DNA of 64,000 bases from Clostridiaceae bacterium (GTDB taxonomy: Bacteria > Bacillota > Clostridia > Lachnospirales > Lachnospiraceae), in the NCBI GenBank assembly GCA_910574345.1, contig CAJSZV010000007.1, forward strand, positions 1-64,000, written 5' to 3'. The notes under the pieces were generated by a model that saw nothing but the letters and a program-made list of their open reading frames with translations, ran no database searches and was not told the DNA's origin. Positions 43,602-52,671 of the stretch are shown piece by piece (position 1 is the first letter of the stretch; each line of letters opens with the position of its first letter). The position numbers were made by a program, and so were the translations under genes.

Positions 43602-44348
43602 TCATATGCCTTTCTCTAATCTCGACTTATAGAATCCATCAATTTCATCAGGAAACAAGGACTGCTCATACCCCACATCATATGGGACCGCCCTCAGCTC
43701 CGTCCTTTTTGAAGGCAGGCAGAGCACCGCATATTGAGCACAGGGGTTCTGGTTCCGCGGCTGCCCCACAGATCCGGGATTGATGAATACGACTGCCTTT
43801 TTATTCCTTAACTCTTCATTTGGCACATCATAGAATTTCATAAAACAATGGGGGTAATGGGAATGGCCGGAAAAGACAAAGTCACAGTCCCTGTAGCCGC
43901 CTCCCACATCATCCGGCATAATTGCCTTCCAGTAACAGTCCTCCCGGCAGCCGTGAAGGGCAAGTGCCTTGAATCCCTCCAGCAAAATATGCTCATATCC
44001 GTCAGAGTTCATCCTGTCCTTTATATACCGAAAAGAATTTTCTGTCAGATGCTCTTTTGTATACCGTGCCATGGCCCGCCCCCGGTCCGATGATAACCGT
44101 TCCAGGTCCCCGTCAACCGCCAGCTTTTCATGGTTTCCCCAGATGTGAATCAGAATCTTCCCTTTCCAGGAACCCCTTTCAAGCTCCTGTAATTTCCCGA
44201 TGACCTCATTGGATCTCATTCCATAATCAATACAGTCCCCCAGAAGAATCACCCCGTCAAAAACCTCACTTCCACAATCTTCCAGCACCGCATCAAATGC
44301 ACTGATGTTGCCGTGTATATCAGAAAGGATCAGATACTTTTTTTCCAT
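43602..44348 (-). CDS. calcineurin-like metallophosphoesterase
   Basis: A 248-residue cytosolic hydrolase with the full metal-binding set: 'LILSDIHGNISAFDAV' (DxH), 'VILLGDCIDYG' (GDxxD), 'IHIWGNHEKLA' (GNHE), 'ALHGCRED' and 'FVFSGHSHYPH' (GHSH), then 'VFINPGSVGQPRN'. It is of the YfcE/MJ0936-like type. Its position next to PEP mutase suggests that it could remove phosphate from a phosphonate-pathway intermediate or a nucleotide by-product, but it has no specific motif for this. ATG 44348 is chosen over an upstream start lacking a site. Confidence 0.88.
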   Translation of the reverse strand: MEKKYLILSDIHGNISAFDAVLEDCGSEVFDGVILLGDCIDYGMRSNEVIGKLQELERGSWKGKILIHIWGNHEKLAVDGDLERLSSDRGRAMARYTKEHLTENSFRYIKDRMNSDGYEHILLEGFKALALHGCREDCYWKAIMPDDVGGGYRDCDFVFSGHSHYPHCFMKFYDVPNEELRNKKAVVFINPGSVGQPRNQNPCAQYAVLCLPSKRTELRAVPYDVGYEQSLFPDEIDGFYKSRLEKGI

Positions 44349-44380
44349 ACACTCTACCTTATCTCTCTGCAAACGATCCG

Positions 44381-45679
44381 TTATAATGTGTCAATCAGAC
44401 GTATGATGTCTTTAAAAGGCATTAACGCCGAATCAACCTCCTGGGCTCTGTGGGCTTTGAGAATCCCTTCCGCTGTCTGCTGCATCACCGGAAACGCCGC
44501 CCTCATCAGTTGGTTGGCATATATAACCATATTCACTCCATGGGAAGCAAGCACATCCTCTGTCACCTGATTGAACGATGTGGGGACAACCACAAGAGGC
44601 GTCCTTTTATCCTCTGCCCTGAACCTGTCACAAAACTCAAATATCTCCGAAGGGTCCTTTTTCCTGCTGTGGATCATAATGCCGTCCGCTCCGGCCAAAG
44701 TAAATGCACGGGCTCTCTCAAGAGCATCCTCCATCCCCTTTTCCAGAATCAGACTCTCGATCCTTGCAATAATCATAAAATCATCAGAAAGCTGCGCCCT
44801 TTTTCCCGCCTCTATCTTGGCAGCGAAATTCTCAATGGTATCCTGGCTTTGCACCACCTCCGTACCAAACAGGCTGTTCCTCTTAAGGCCGGTCTTATCC
44901 TCAATGATCACCGCACTTACCCCAATCCGCTCCAGTGTCCGGACATTATAAACAAAGTGTTCCGTAAGTCCCCCCGTATCCCCGTCAAGAATAACCGGTT
45001 TCGTTGTAACCTCCATGATATCGTTAATGGTGCGGAGCCTTGAAGTCATATCCACCAGTTCGATATCCGGCTTCCCCCTGTCCGTGCTGTCACAGAGAGA
45101 AGATATCCACATAGCATCAAACTGGTCAAGCCTTCCATCCATGCCCTCCACCACAGTCTTCTCAACAATCAGGCCTGTCAGGCCCGAATGAGCCTCCATA
45201 ATTTTCACAATAGGAACCATCTCAATGAGCTGCCGCAGCCTCTTTCTCCGAAATTCCGGCATACTCAGCCTTTCCCTCAGCCTGTCGTCTGCTTTCTTAA
45301 CTTTCTCACTGTATGTATAAGGCACATCTATCATCTGGCCGCCATAAGAAGCTACCAGCTTTTCTACATGGTCCCTTACTGCCTTCTCCGCACCGCTCTT
45401 CCAGTTATCCCCATGGATAACATAATCCGGATGCAGCCTTTCTATCACATCATCATACAGCATATCATCCTGTACCACCACTTCATCCACACCGTCCAGG
45501 GACCGGTACAGTTCCATTCTTTCCTCTATGGTTTTAGTCGGGAACTTGGTGCAGCGGAGCATCTCCTTGTCACTGAGGCAGCCCACAATAACACGGCCAT
45601 AGCTTCTTGCCTGTTCGATGATATTTTTGTGTCCGTCGTGAATGACGTCCGTGCTGAAACATGTGTATATTGTTTTCAT
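44381..45679 (-). CDS. pepM: phosphoenolpyruvate mutase fused to an N-terminal cytidylyltransferase
   Basis: A 432-residue two-domain protein. Residues 1-135 are a TagD/GCT-like nucleotidyltransferase: 'YTCFSTDVIHDGHKNII' (HxGH at 14-17) and 'EERMELYRSLDGVDEVV'. Residues 145-432 are PEP mutase, which makes the C-P bond of phosphonopyruvate: 'AHSGLTGLIVEK', 'DAMWISSLCDSTDRG', 'VILDGDTGG', and the diagnostic E260-D-K-x5-N-S269 ('EDKTGLKRNS'). The third Met (45679) follows GAGGTG. This is the founding gene of the phosphonate branch; the fused domain predicts nucleotidyl activation of the phosphonate product. Confidence 0.95.
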   Translation of the reverse strand: MKTIYTCFSTDVIHDGHKNIIEQARSYGRVIVGCLSDKEMLRCTKFPTKTIEERMELYRSLDGVDEVVVQDDMLYDDVIERLHPDYVIHGDNWKSGAEKAVRDHVEKLVASYGGQMIDVPYTYSEKVKKADDRLRERLSMPEFRRKRLRQLIEMVPIVKIMEAHSGLTGLIVEKTVVEGMDGRLDQFDAMWISSLCDSTDRGKPDIELVDMTSRLRTINDIMEVTTKPVILDGDTGGLTEHFVYNVRTLERIGVSAVIIEDKTGLKRNSLFGTEVVQSQDTIENFAAKIEAGKRAQLSDDFMIIARIESLILEKGMEDALERARAFTLAGADGIMIHSRKKDPSEIFEFCDRFRAEDKRTPLVVVPTSFNQVTEDVLASHGVNMVIYANQLMRAAFPVMQQTAEGILKAHRAQEVDSALMPFKDIIRLIDTL

Positions 45680-45757
45680 ATTCATCACCTCACATAATTT
45701 GATCAATGTTATTATCGTTTTCTATCTATATCATGTGCTCTCAAAATGTGCTCTTTG

Positions 45758-47317
45758 TCACCAATATATAAGCTCCCACTTCTCTGGTGGTATATTAAGC
45801 TGCTCCATAACTCTTCTAAATTCCGATTTATCCCTGGTTATTTCAGCAGAAAAAACAGGCTTATTCACAACCATTTCTATCCTATCAACATCATTCGCGG
45901 ACAACAGAAACTCTATTTTATCATCCAAACAGTCTCTATATTCCACTTTTTCATTTTTCAGTATCTTCCCCACGCTGCTCCCTGAATCTCCCATGTAATT
46001 GCTGTCTGTTACAAATACGCAATATATTCCACTTTCTCTTAAATGCCTGTATATCGGCAACAACTCATACACTGACTCCTCACATAGGGCAATCAAGCCA
46101 CAATAGACATAGTCCCTTTTTAACTTTTCCGCAACAACCTCTGTAAGATGCAGACACGTCAGATCCTCAGGATATCCCTCATAATCCTTAAAACAATACG
46201 ACAAATACTCTTCTATCTTATGAGGAGCGTAACACCTTACCCCCTCAAACTCAATCTCTTCCAATGGCAGCAAAACATCCCTGCTCATCCATTTTTTATT
46301 GGGACATACATAAGAATCCATACTATCGAGTCCAAAGTAAATAGTATTGCTGTTATCAACTATGTATTTGTTTTGGCTTATTATCTCTAATACCCTCTGA
46401 TTTCCCTTTTCCGTATATCTGTAGCCTGCACAAAAATCAATTATTTTCTTATGCTCCTGAAAATCATATCCATCCTCATAAAAATCATATGGAAAAAAAT
46501 CAATGGTTCTGCAGTCAATTTCAGATGTTCCTTTCTTGATCTGAAGGCAATTCGGCGATATAACCATGATGTATTCACCAGGATGAGCTCTCAAAACCTT
46601 CTCCATAAGATGATTCTCTTCATAATCAAAAGATGCTTTCATCTCCATATAGACCAGGGCATCCTGCCCATATTGCATCAATCTCATATAATCATTTCTC
46701 AATAAACCAAAATCCACATCATCATCCCATGGAATAAATCCCTTGTGCCGATATAATCCGATTGCCGTGCCAGCTGCAACAAAAGGTTTTATTTCAAGCT
46801 TCATCTTCCTGAAATATTCAAACACCTCTGATGTGAATTTTATTGTTTCCTGCTGAATATAGGAAAGGTATCCCGTTGCTCTGCCCAATTTCCTGATATC
46901 CGATAATCCTTTCAGCGCCTCCAGCTGATTCTCCAGATGCCTGCTTAATTCTATATACTGATTTCTCTCTCGCCGCATTCTCTCCGTTTCATTATTTAAC
47001 AGTTCAAGATATTCATTCGGAGCATAGATCAGCATCTCATCAAGCAGAGATTCATTGCATATCAAAAAATCATTCATTCCCATGTGATAAAGTTGTGAAG
47101 CAATTTCATACGCAATATTACTGCTCACTGATATAATAACCACATAATCCCTATATATTTTCAAAAACTCATCTACGGTAATATATAAAATTCCATATTT
47201 AAAATCTCTTTCCCGGCAGCTATTATCACAAAAAGCATATACATTATCCCTGCCAAAATACTTTAACAGCTTTAATCCATATGATCCGCTTCCAAAAAGA
47301 ATTAGCTTTCTTATCAT
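45758..47317 (-). CDS. LicD-family phosphotransferase with N-terminal Rossmann module
   Basis: A 519-residue protein. Residues 1-90 form the shared module ('RKLILFGSGSYGLKLLKYFG', 'VYAFCDNSCRERD'). A coiled-coil stretch (about 95-130) follows. From about 155 comes the LicD domain, 'FVAAGTAIGLYRHKGFIPWDDDVDFGLLRNDYMRL', with the DDD metal motif in the nucleotidyltransferase fold, and 'CRTIDFFPYDF'. LicD enzymes attach phosphocholine from CDP-choline to cell-wall polymers. Next to pepM it is the best candidate for transferring the CMP-activated phosphonate (inference). The gene is AT-rich. Confidence 0.87.
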   Translation of the reverse strand: MIRKLILFGSGSYGLKLLKYFGRDNVYAFCDNSCRERDFKYGILYITVDEFLKIYRDYVVIISVSSNIAYEIASQLYHMGMNDFLICNESLLDEMLIYAPNEYLELLNNETERMRRERNQYIELSRHLENQLEALKGLSDIRKLGRATGYLSYIQQETIKFTSEVFEYFRKMKLEIKPFVAAGTAIGLYRHKGFIPWDDDVDFGLLRNDYMRLMQYGQDALVYMEMKASFDYEENHLMEKVLRAHPGEYIMVISPNCLQIKKGTSEIDCRTIDFFPYDFYEDGYDFQEHKKIIDFCAGYRYTEKGNQRVLEIISQNKYIVDNSNTIYFGLDSMDSYVCPNKKWMSRDVLLPLEEIEFEGVRCYAPHKIEEYLSYCFKDYEGYPEDLTCLHLTEVVAEKLKRDYVYCGLIALCEESVYELLPIYRHLRESGIYCVFVTDSNYMGDSGSSVGKILKNEKVEYRDCLDDKIEFLLSANDVDRIEMVVNKPVFSAEITRDKSEFRRVMEQLNIPPEKWELIYW

Positions 47318-47354
47318 TTCTGTTTCAAAAATACCTTTCTTTTTTATTCGTATT

Positions 47355-48650
47355 CTAAAAAATACAGATGTGCCCCTCTTCTACTCCATATTGCATCAAC
47401 TGTGCTTTTATAACCTGTGAATGCAGATTATTGGCCACAATGTATCGGGTTTCCCGGCTTCTGTTATCAACCTCCCGCGGGTTTAATATGGAAACATCCT
47501 CTATCGTCTTATTCCACTTGCTCTCATCATTATCCATAAACGCTTCTATGCCATAATCCATCTGCTTCATCCATCGATAAGCATGAATTCCAAAATTTCC
47601 GCACCCAAAAATCACAATCGGATATTCACAAGGCTTTCCCACTGTCAGCAATATCAGATTTCTTCGTCTCTCCTGATCCCTCCGATAATCCTCATATGAT
47701 TTCAAAATAGATCTCAATGGTGTATCAATGTTCATATCACTATCTGTTATGATCAGCTTATCTACCGCCCAGCTAATCTCTCGATAAAACCATTCATAAT
47801 AAGGTTTATACTCCCTGCCAAAAATCTGATACGGATCATTCACTGAATTATAAAAAGCCAATGCAATCCGGCAATAAAAGGTTTTTGCAGCTTCTCTGTC
47901 TTCCCTGATAAGGTCTTTATATTTGGAAAGTACAAAATTATACTCATTAAAAGAATACAGAAGCCCCTTATCCGAATTAGAAGATGCACCATCACGGTCA
48001 ACACAGTAAAAATAATATGCCTGATCAATATACATTACCCTCTTACACAATATACTTGTCTGAAATAAAAAACCCACATCCTGAAAAGCAGCCCCCGCTG
48101 TTTCAGAAAATAAGATATCATTATCAGTCAAAAAACTCTTTTTATATATACCATCCCACAAGTACAAATCATGAATACATATATCTTTCGACACAGGCTT
48201 ATCAATCACCCTAAAGTAGTAACTGTCATCACTAAAGTTCCTGCGAATTTGTTTATATCTTGTTCCGTCCTTCTGTGTCCAATAGGTATAATAATTGCAT
48301 TTAACATAATCACAATCATTCTTTACAGCTGGCTTATACAAATTTTCATACATATCGCAGCTTACATAATCATCTGTTTCCAAAATAGCAATATAATACC
48401 CACGGGCTAATCTTATTCCAAGATTTACCTGCGCGCCATAACTCTTAAACTCTGTTTTTATCAGTCGTATTCTCTTATCCTTCTCAGCATATCTTTCGAT
48501 AATCTCTGCTGTACCATCTGTAGAGCCAGCGTCAATACAGATAATTTCTATTTCCTTCAATGTCTGATTGACGGCACTTGCAAGACACTCTTCAATATAA
48601 TTTGCAACATTTAATGACGGCATAATGATAGATACTGCGATTTCACTCAT
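47355..48650 (-). CDS. GT2 glycosyltransferase with C-terminal Rossmann module
   Basis: A 431-residue protein. Residues 1-230 are GT-A: 'VSIIMPSLNVANYIEECLASAVNQTLKEIEIICIDAGSTDGTAEII', then 'YYIAILETDDYVS' (DxD-like E-T-D-D). Residues 340-431 are the shared module, 'YPIVIFGCGNFGIHAYRWMKQMDYGIEAFMDNDESKWNK'. It is cytosolic, without membrane helices. ATG 48650 follows GAGGG at eight bases. It lies between two licD-like genes. Confidence 0.9.
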   Translation of the reverse strand: MSEIAVSIIMPSLNVANYIEECLASAVNQTLKEIEIICIDAGSTDGTAEIIERYAEKDKRIRLIKTEFKSYGAQVNLGIRLARGYYIAILETDDYVSCDMYENLYKPAVKNDCDYVKCNYYTYWTQKDGTRYKQIRRNFSDDSYYFRVIDKPVSKDICIHDLYLWDGIYKKSFLTDNDILFSETAGAAFQDVGFLFQTSILCKRVMYIDQAYYFYCVDRDGASSNSDKGLLYSFNEYNFVLSKYKDLIREDREAAKTFYCRIALAFYNSVNDPYQIFGREYKPYYEWFYREISWAVDKLIITDSDMNIDTPLRSILKSYEDYRRDQERRRNLILLTVGKPCEYPIVIFGCGNFGIHAYRWMKQMDYGIEAFMDNDESKWNKTIEDVSILNPREVDNRSRETRYIVANNLHSQVIKAQLMQYGVEEGHICIF

Positions 48651-48668
48651 TGGATTTACCCTCAATTC

Positions 48669-49517
48669 CTATAAATATTCATAATATGGCTTATCCGCAT
48701 CAAACAAGACATCCTTATGATCTGTGCTTATCATCTGCGGTTTACTCCACGAACCATATATAATTCTCAATATATTTCTATACCCTGCCGGTATCCTCAT
48801 CTTGACAAACTCAAAGGGCAGCTCAACACTAGCTTCATAATCTTTCATAAAACGATTGCCAACTTTATTGTTAATTTCATAAGAAAGAAGCGCCACCTTT
48901 GATGCCTTTATTCCTGCATACTTCTTTACACAATTTTCAAAATCCATACAATATTGAGCGAACACTTTACGATCTGCCGTCTCATTCTCATCTATGTACT
49001 TTTTACCCTTATCTCTCAGCCTATATAACTCTCTCCAATAATCTTTTCTTTCCGAGGCACACGGCAAATTATCAATAGGAAAAATATCGATAAAAATACC
49101 CTGGTTCACTTTATGCTTTTTCCCTATCTCCTTTAACAAAATCCCTGTCGTACAGCTGTTCCTAATTTGAATATGCCCCCTGATTGAGCCGAAATCCACA
49201 TTCTCTGTCTGAAAACAATAGGGATAACTAAATTCCTTTTCCCCCACCTGGCACAGCTTGTCATAATCATCCCGAAACATGACAAAATCCATATCATCAT
49301 CCCACGGAATAAAACCCTTATGCCTGACAGCCCCAAGTAAGGTTCCCGCATCCGCATAATACTTTAGCTTATATTTACTGCATATAGTCACAAACTTTGA
49401 AAACAAATCCAACTCAACAGCCCACACCTGTTTTCGTTTCTCATCCACTAAAAAACCATCTCTCATCTCTTCTTTGAGATAATCTTTTGGTAAATCTATG
49501 GATCTCAGTTCAACCAT
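48669..49517 (-). CDS. LicD-family phosphotransferase (second copy)
   Basis: A 282-residue single-domain LicD protein: 'QVWAVELDLFSKFVTICSKYKLKYYADAGTLLGAVRHKGFIPWDDDMDFVMFRDDYDKL', 'GSIRGHIQIRNSCTTGIL', 'QGIFIDIFPIDNLP'. The WDDDMD motif and the following 'FIDIFPID' are complete. Unlike the other copy it has no Rossmann module, but the next gene encodes that module alone. GGAGG precedes the ATG. Confidence 0.93.
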   Translation of the reverse strand: MVELRSIDLPKDYLKEEMRDGFLVDEKRKQVWAVELDLFSKFVTICSKYKLKYYADAGTLLGAVRHKGFIPWDDDMDFVMFRDDYDKLCQVGEKEFSYPYCFQTENVDFGSIRGHIQIRNSCTTGILLKEIGKKHKVNQGIFIDIFPIDNLPCASERKDYWRELYRLRDKGKKYIDENETADRKVFAQYCMDFENCVKKYAGIKASKVALLSYEINNKVGNRFMKDYEASVELPFEFVKMRIPAGYRNILRIIYGSWSKPQMISTDHKDVLFDADKPYYEYL

Positions 49518-49545
49518 CTACATACCTCCAAAAGATTTCTTTATT

Positions 49546-50253
49546 TTAAAATCTTATCACATCCCATATACTTATAATGGGTACTTTTGTTCTCTGCATC
49601 AGCTTCTCTTCTATCACCTCATAATTCACCTCATCTAACACTACAACTGCATCGCACTCATCCGCCTCTGTAAATTCATCTATCTTATTTATGATCTTTT
49701 TTATTATAATCCCAGAATTTAACAAATCCTGCTCCAACCATCCTTTTAGTTCATCAATCCCAAACACAATCAGCACGTACAAATCATTTAATTCAAAATA
49801 ATCCGCAATCCTCCCATTTCCCTGCCGTGCACATCTCCATTGTTCCTTAAGCGCCTGTACACCATACTCAGAATCAAACATAACTAAACCATCATAATAA
49901 TCAGATTTAATATCCGAAAATGGGATTACTATCTTGTCCGGTTTGACACCATAATGATTCAATTGATTCCGAATCACTTTAACAATTTCAATCCTTACAA
50001 TAGCAATCACGAAGTAGTATTCTTCTATCGAATCCTTTAAATCCTCCAGCGTGCTGACAGGATACTTCTCTTTCAGTGAATCTAATTTTTCTCTGTTGTT
50101 ATCACATATGGCGCAGACCTCAACTCTGTTCTCTCTGAAAATCTCATAGATATACTTTCCATATTTACCTGCGCCAAATATAACTGTCTTCTTTCCCCGT
50201 GCATATGATATAAAATCATCAAGATTGTATTCGACTCCATTTAGATCTTTCAT
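49546..50253 (-). CDS. stand-alone Rossmann-module protein
   Basis: This 235-residue protein begins with a short helix region and then 'KKTVIFGAGKYGKYIYEIFRENRVEVCAICDNNREKLDSL' and 'YYFVIAIVRIEIVKVIRNQLNHYGV', the module found in ten other proteins of the cluster. Residues 115-235 resemble a second, degenerate unit ('DLYVLIVFGIDELKGWLEQDLLNSGIIIKKIINKID'). It has no catalytic motif. It may bind a sugar nucleotide or act as a partner of the adjacent LicD protein; unknown. Confidence 0.65.
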   Translation of the reverse strand: MKDLNGVEYNLDDFISYARGKKTVIFGAGKYGKYIYEIFRENRVEVCAICDNNREKLDSLKEKYPVSTLEDLKDSIEEYYFVIAIVRIEIVKVIRNQLNHYGVKPDKIVIPFSDIKSDYYDGLVMFDSEYGVQALKEQWRCARQGNGRIADYFELNDLYVLIVFGIDELKGWLEQDLLNSGIIIKKIINKIDEFTEADECDAVVVLDEVNYEVIEEKLMQRTKVPIISIWDVIRF

Positions 50254-50278
50254 TTTTTATTTTCCCATTATTTATTCA

Positions 50279-51526
50279 TCATATTTCATCAGAGATCGCA
50301 TATAAGAACTCGTCCCTAACCATCTCGTATTCTCGGTATCCATTCTTGTCTAAATATCTCTTTATCTCCGGCTGCAATCTCTCCCCAACAGTTACAAACA
50401 TTGGCCTTTCCCCTAATTTCTGTAAATCATCTAATGTTATCACAGGGATTGTTTCGATATGGTCTTTATTTCCTTTCAAATCAGAGACTACAATATATAT
50501 GGTCTTGTCCAAAAGATGATTTCTCTTTAAAAATCCCAAAAACGCCCGTCCATATCTGCCTGCCCCATAAAGAACAATCTCTTCTTTTCCTATAATTTGT
50601 TCCAATAACTTCTTTTCATATTGATTTATGTAAAGCAAGATCATCCTAAGCGGTTTAATAATATAAGAAAAATCCCCTATTTCCTCCCGAATAATCTGGT
50701 TTGCCTGCATCAATAAATTCAAAATCTCCAAATCATCCGGATTAATATTTTTAAGAATAACATTTCTGTACTCATATTCGATTCGCCATAAAGTCGTTTC
50801 AAATAAAGTCTTTAAACAATACTTCCTGGAGAACACCAAATTATCAATTAATCCCTGTAATAATTCTATTGTTTTATCCCGATCAAATCGTATTTCAAGC
50901 ACCGGCGAACGATAATAATATAAACATGCGTCAACTACTATAAACTCAACTGCCTGATACAATACATTTACCAAAAATGGCGGATCCTCGAATCTGCGAT
51001 AGGGCGGAAAGAATAATTCTTTCTCCAATAAAAATTCCCTTAAAAACAAATAATTTATATAGTTATAATCCATTTGGTAATCTGTATAATAAAACTTTTT
51101 TCCGTCTATGTGATTTTCCGTCACAAACTCTAATTTTTCCGTTTTTACACTTTTACCATTTATAGACCATTTAAGACACGCACACACAGCAGCATCGTAC
51201 TTCTCACAAGCATTGTACATCTTCTCTATTGCATCTTTATCTATATAATAATCATCTGCATCTAAAAAGATAACATATCTGCCCTTTGCATTCCTTATTC
51301 CAACGTTACGTGCAATTCCAGGCCCCTGATTACTCTGTTGAAGCAGGACGACCCGCTTTTCCTCTTCCATAATTCTTTTAATAAGTTTTGCTGAATTGTC
51401 AGTCGAGCCATCATCTACACATACAACCTCAATTTCTTGCAAACTTTGAAACAGGACGCTTTTTATGCATTGTTCTATATATTTTTCATTATTATATACA
51501 GGTATAATAATTGATACTTTAACCAT
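50279..51526 (-). CDS. GT2 glycosyltransferase with C-terminal Rossmann module
   Basis: A 415-residue protein. GT-A domain 'VSIIIPVYNNEKYIEQCIKSVLFQSLQEIEVVCVDDGSTDNSAKLI', 'GPGIARNVGIRNAKGRYVIFLDADDYY' (DADD metal motif). From about 317, 'EEIVLYGAGRYGRAFLGFLKRNHLL' and 'DDLQKLGERPMFVTVGERLQPEIKRYL' give the shared module. The same architecture as the gene at 47355, but the two are diverged. GAGGT precedes the ATG. Confidence 0.92.
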   Translation of the reverse strand: MVKVSIIIPVYNNEKYIEQCIKSVLFQSLQEIEVVCVDDGSTDNSAKLIKRIMEEEKRVVLLQQSNQGPGIARNVGIRNAKGRYVIFLDADDYYIDKDAIEKMYNACEKYDAAVCACLKWSINGKSVKTEKLEFVTENHIDGKKFYYTDYQMDYNYINYLFLREFLLEKELFFPPYRRFEDPPFLVNVLYQAVEFIVVDACLYYYRSPVLEIRFDRDKTIELLQGLIDNLVFSRKYCLKTLFETTLWRIEYEYRNVILKNINPDDLEILNLLMQANQIIREEIGDFSYIIKPLRMILLYINQYEKKLLEQIIGKEEIVLYGAGRYGRAFLGFLKRNHLLDKTIYIVVSDLKGNKDHIETIPVITLDDLQKLGERPMFVTVGERLQPEIKRYLDKNGYREYEMVRDEFLYAISDEI

Positions 51527-51568
51527 GTTTTACATACCTCAAGTTATACAAAACCATTAGTCTTAAAA

Positions 51569-52660
51569 TTAATTATATGTTGCAAAATCTTCTAACTTTG
51601 CCCCTTTACCACATATACTCCACTCAATTTCATTTTGAACACAATGTTTGCACAATGGAACTTCCTCTTTTAAAAATTCCAACAATTTTTCATCTGACAT
51701 GCAACTTTCTAAGCTTACCACACCATTCTCAGGTAAGTTCACATTAAAATAATTATTAAAATAAGATATATACATTAACTGTGGGCACCTAGCAATTTTT
51801 CCATTCCATATTGTAACACAACCATTGCTTATACAAGTTCTGGGATATTTGCTGTGATCACTTAATGAAAGAGGTAAACAAAATTTTTCTTTAGATGAAA
51901 TTCCTCGAATTTCATACAAAATTTTATATCTATCCAGAATTCGGCATATATCATCTATTTTTTTATGTGTAGGAGCATATTCTGATATACTGATCCATAC
52001 CTGATTATCCTTTATGCATTGTAATATCTCATCTGATAATCTTTCAATTAGTAATCCATTTGTTACAATATACAATTTTGTATCCGGCAGAATTTCCCGG
52101 ATTCCTCGAATGTAATCACTAATTTCAGGATTTAAAAATGGCTCTCCTCCCAAAATATAAAAGCGCATAATAAATGACAACTTTTCTTTTAATTGTTTTA
52201 CATCAGACAGCCTAGAGTTAAGATCTGGCAATGTATTCGGAAAGATTGGTGAAAAGTGAGTACAGCCTCTGCAATTCAAATTACAGGAATCAATGATATG
52301 CATCTCAACCTGTGGCAGGACACTGCCTTCCCAACATTTACAGTTATAACACTGCTCTGCAAAAAAATTCTCGTACAATAATATCTCATTTTTATCTTGA
52401 AACCAAAAAATATCCTTATATCCCTTTTTTTTAAGCAATAAACATACATCTCTCGCACTATCAAAATCAAATAATGCAATAATTATTGTCCCTTGAAACC
52501 CTTCTATATCATCCAATTTATAAATAGGACACCCCTGATACTGACCCGATTTATTTTTATCAATAAATCCGGCTATCTCACAATCAAGTTTATAATAATT
52601 CCTTATTAAATCCAATACACATTTTCCCTTATTCCCAGCTCCATAAATTAAAATGTCCAT
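51569..52660 (-). CDS. radical SAM protein with N-terminal Rossmann module
   Basis: A 363-residue protein. The module 'MDILIYGAGNKGKCVLDLIR' covers residues 1-95. A small Cys patch (C104, C107, C109) is followed by the radical SAM cluster 'SCNLNCRGCTHFSP' (C126-x3-C130-x2-C133), 'FYILGGEPFLNPEI', 'KLYIVTNGLLIERL', and a Cys-rich C-terminus 'CISNGCVTIWNGKIARCPQLM' and 'CKHCVQNEIEWSICG' for an auxiliary cluster (SPASM-like). Radical SAM enzymes in glycan loci can modify sugars; the substrate is unknown. ATG 52660 follows AAGGTG. Confidence 0.9.
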   Translation of the reverse strand: MDILIYGAGNKGKCVLDLIRNYYKLDCEIAGFIDKNKSGQYQGCPIYKLDDIEGFQGTIIIALFDFDSARDVCLLLKKKGYKDIFWFQDKNEILLYENFFAEQCYNCKCWEGSVLPQVEMHIIDSCNLNCRGCTHFSPIFPNTLPDLNSRLSDVKQLKEKLSFIMRFYILGGEPFLNPEISDYIRGIREILPDTKLYIVTNGLLIERLSDEILQCIKDNQVWISISEYAPTHKKIDDICRILDRYKILYEIRGISSKEKFCLPLSLSDHSKYPRTCISNGCVTIWNGKIARCPQLMYISYFNNYFNVNLPENGVVSLESCMSDEKLLEFLKEEVPLCKHCVQNEIEWSICGKGAKLEDFATYN

Positions 52661-52671
52661 TTTATACACCT

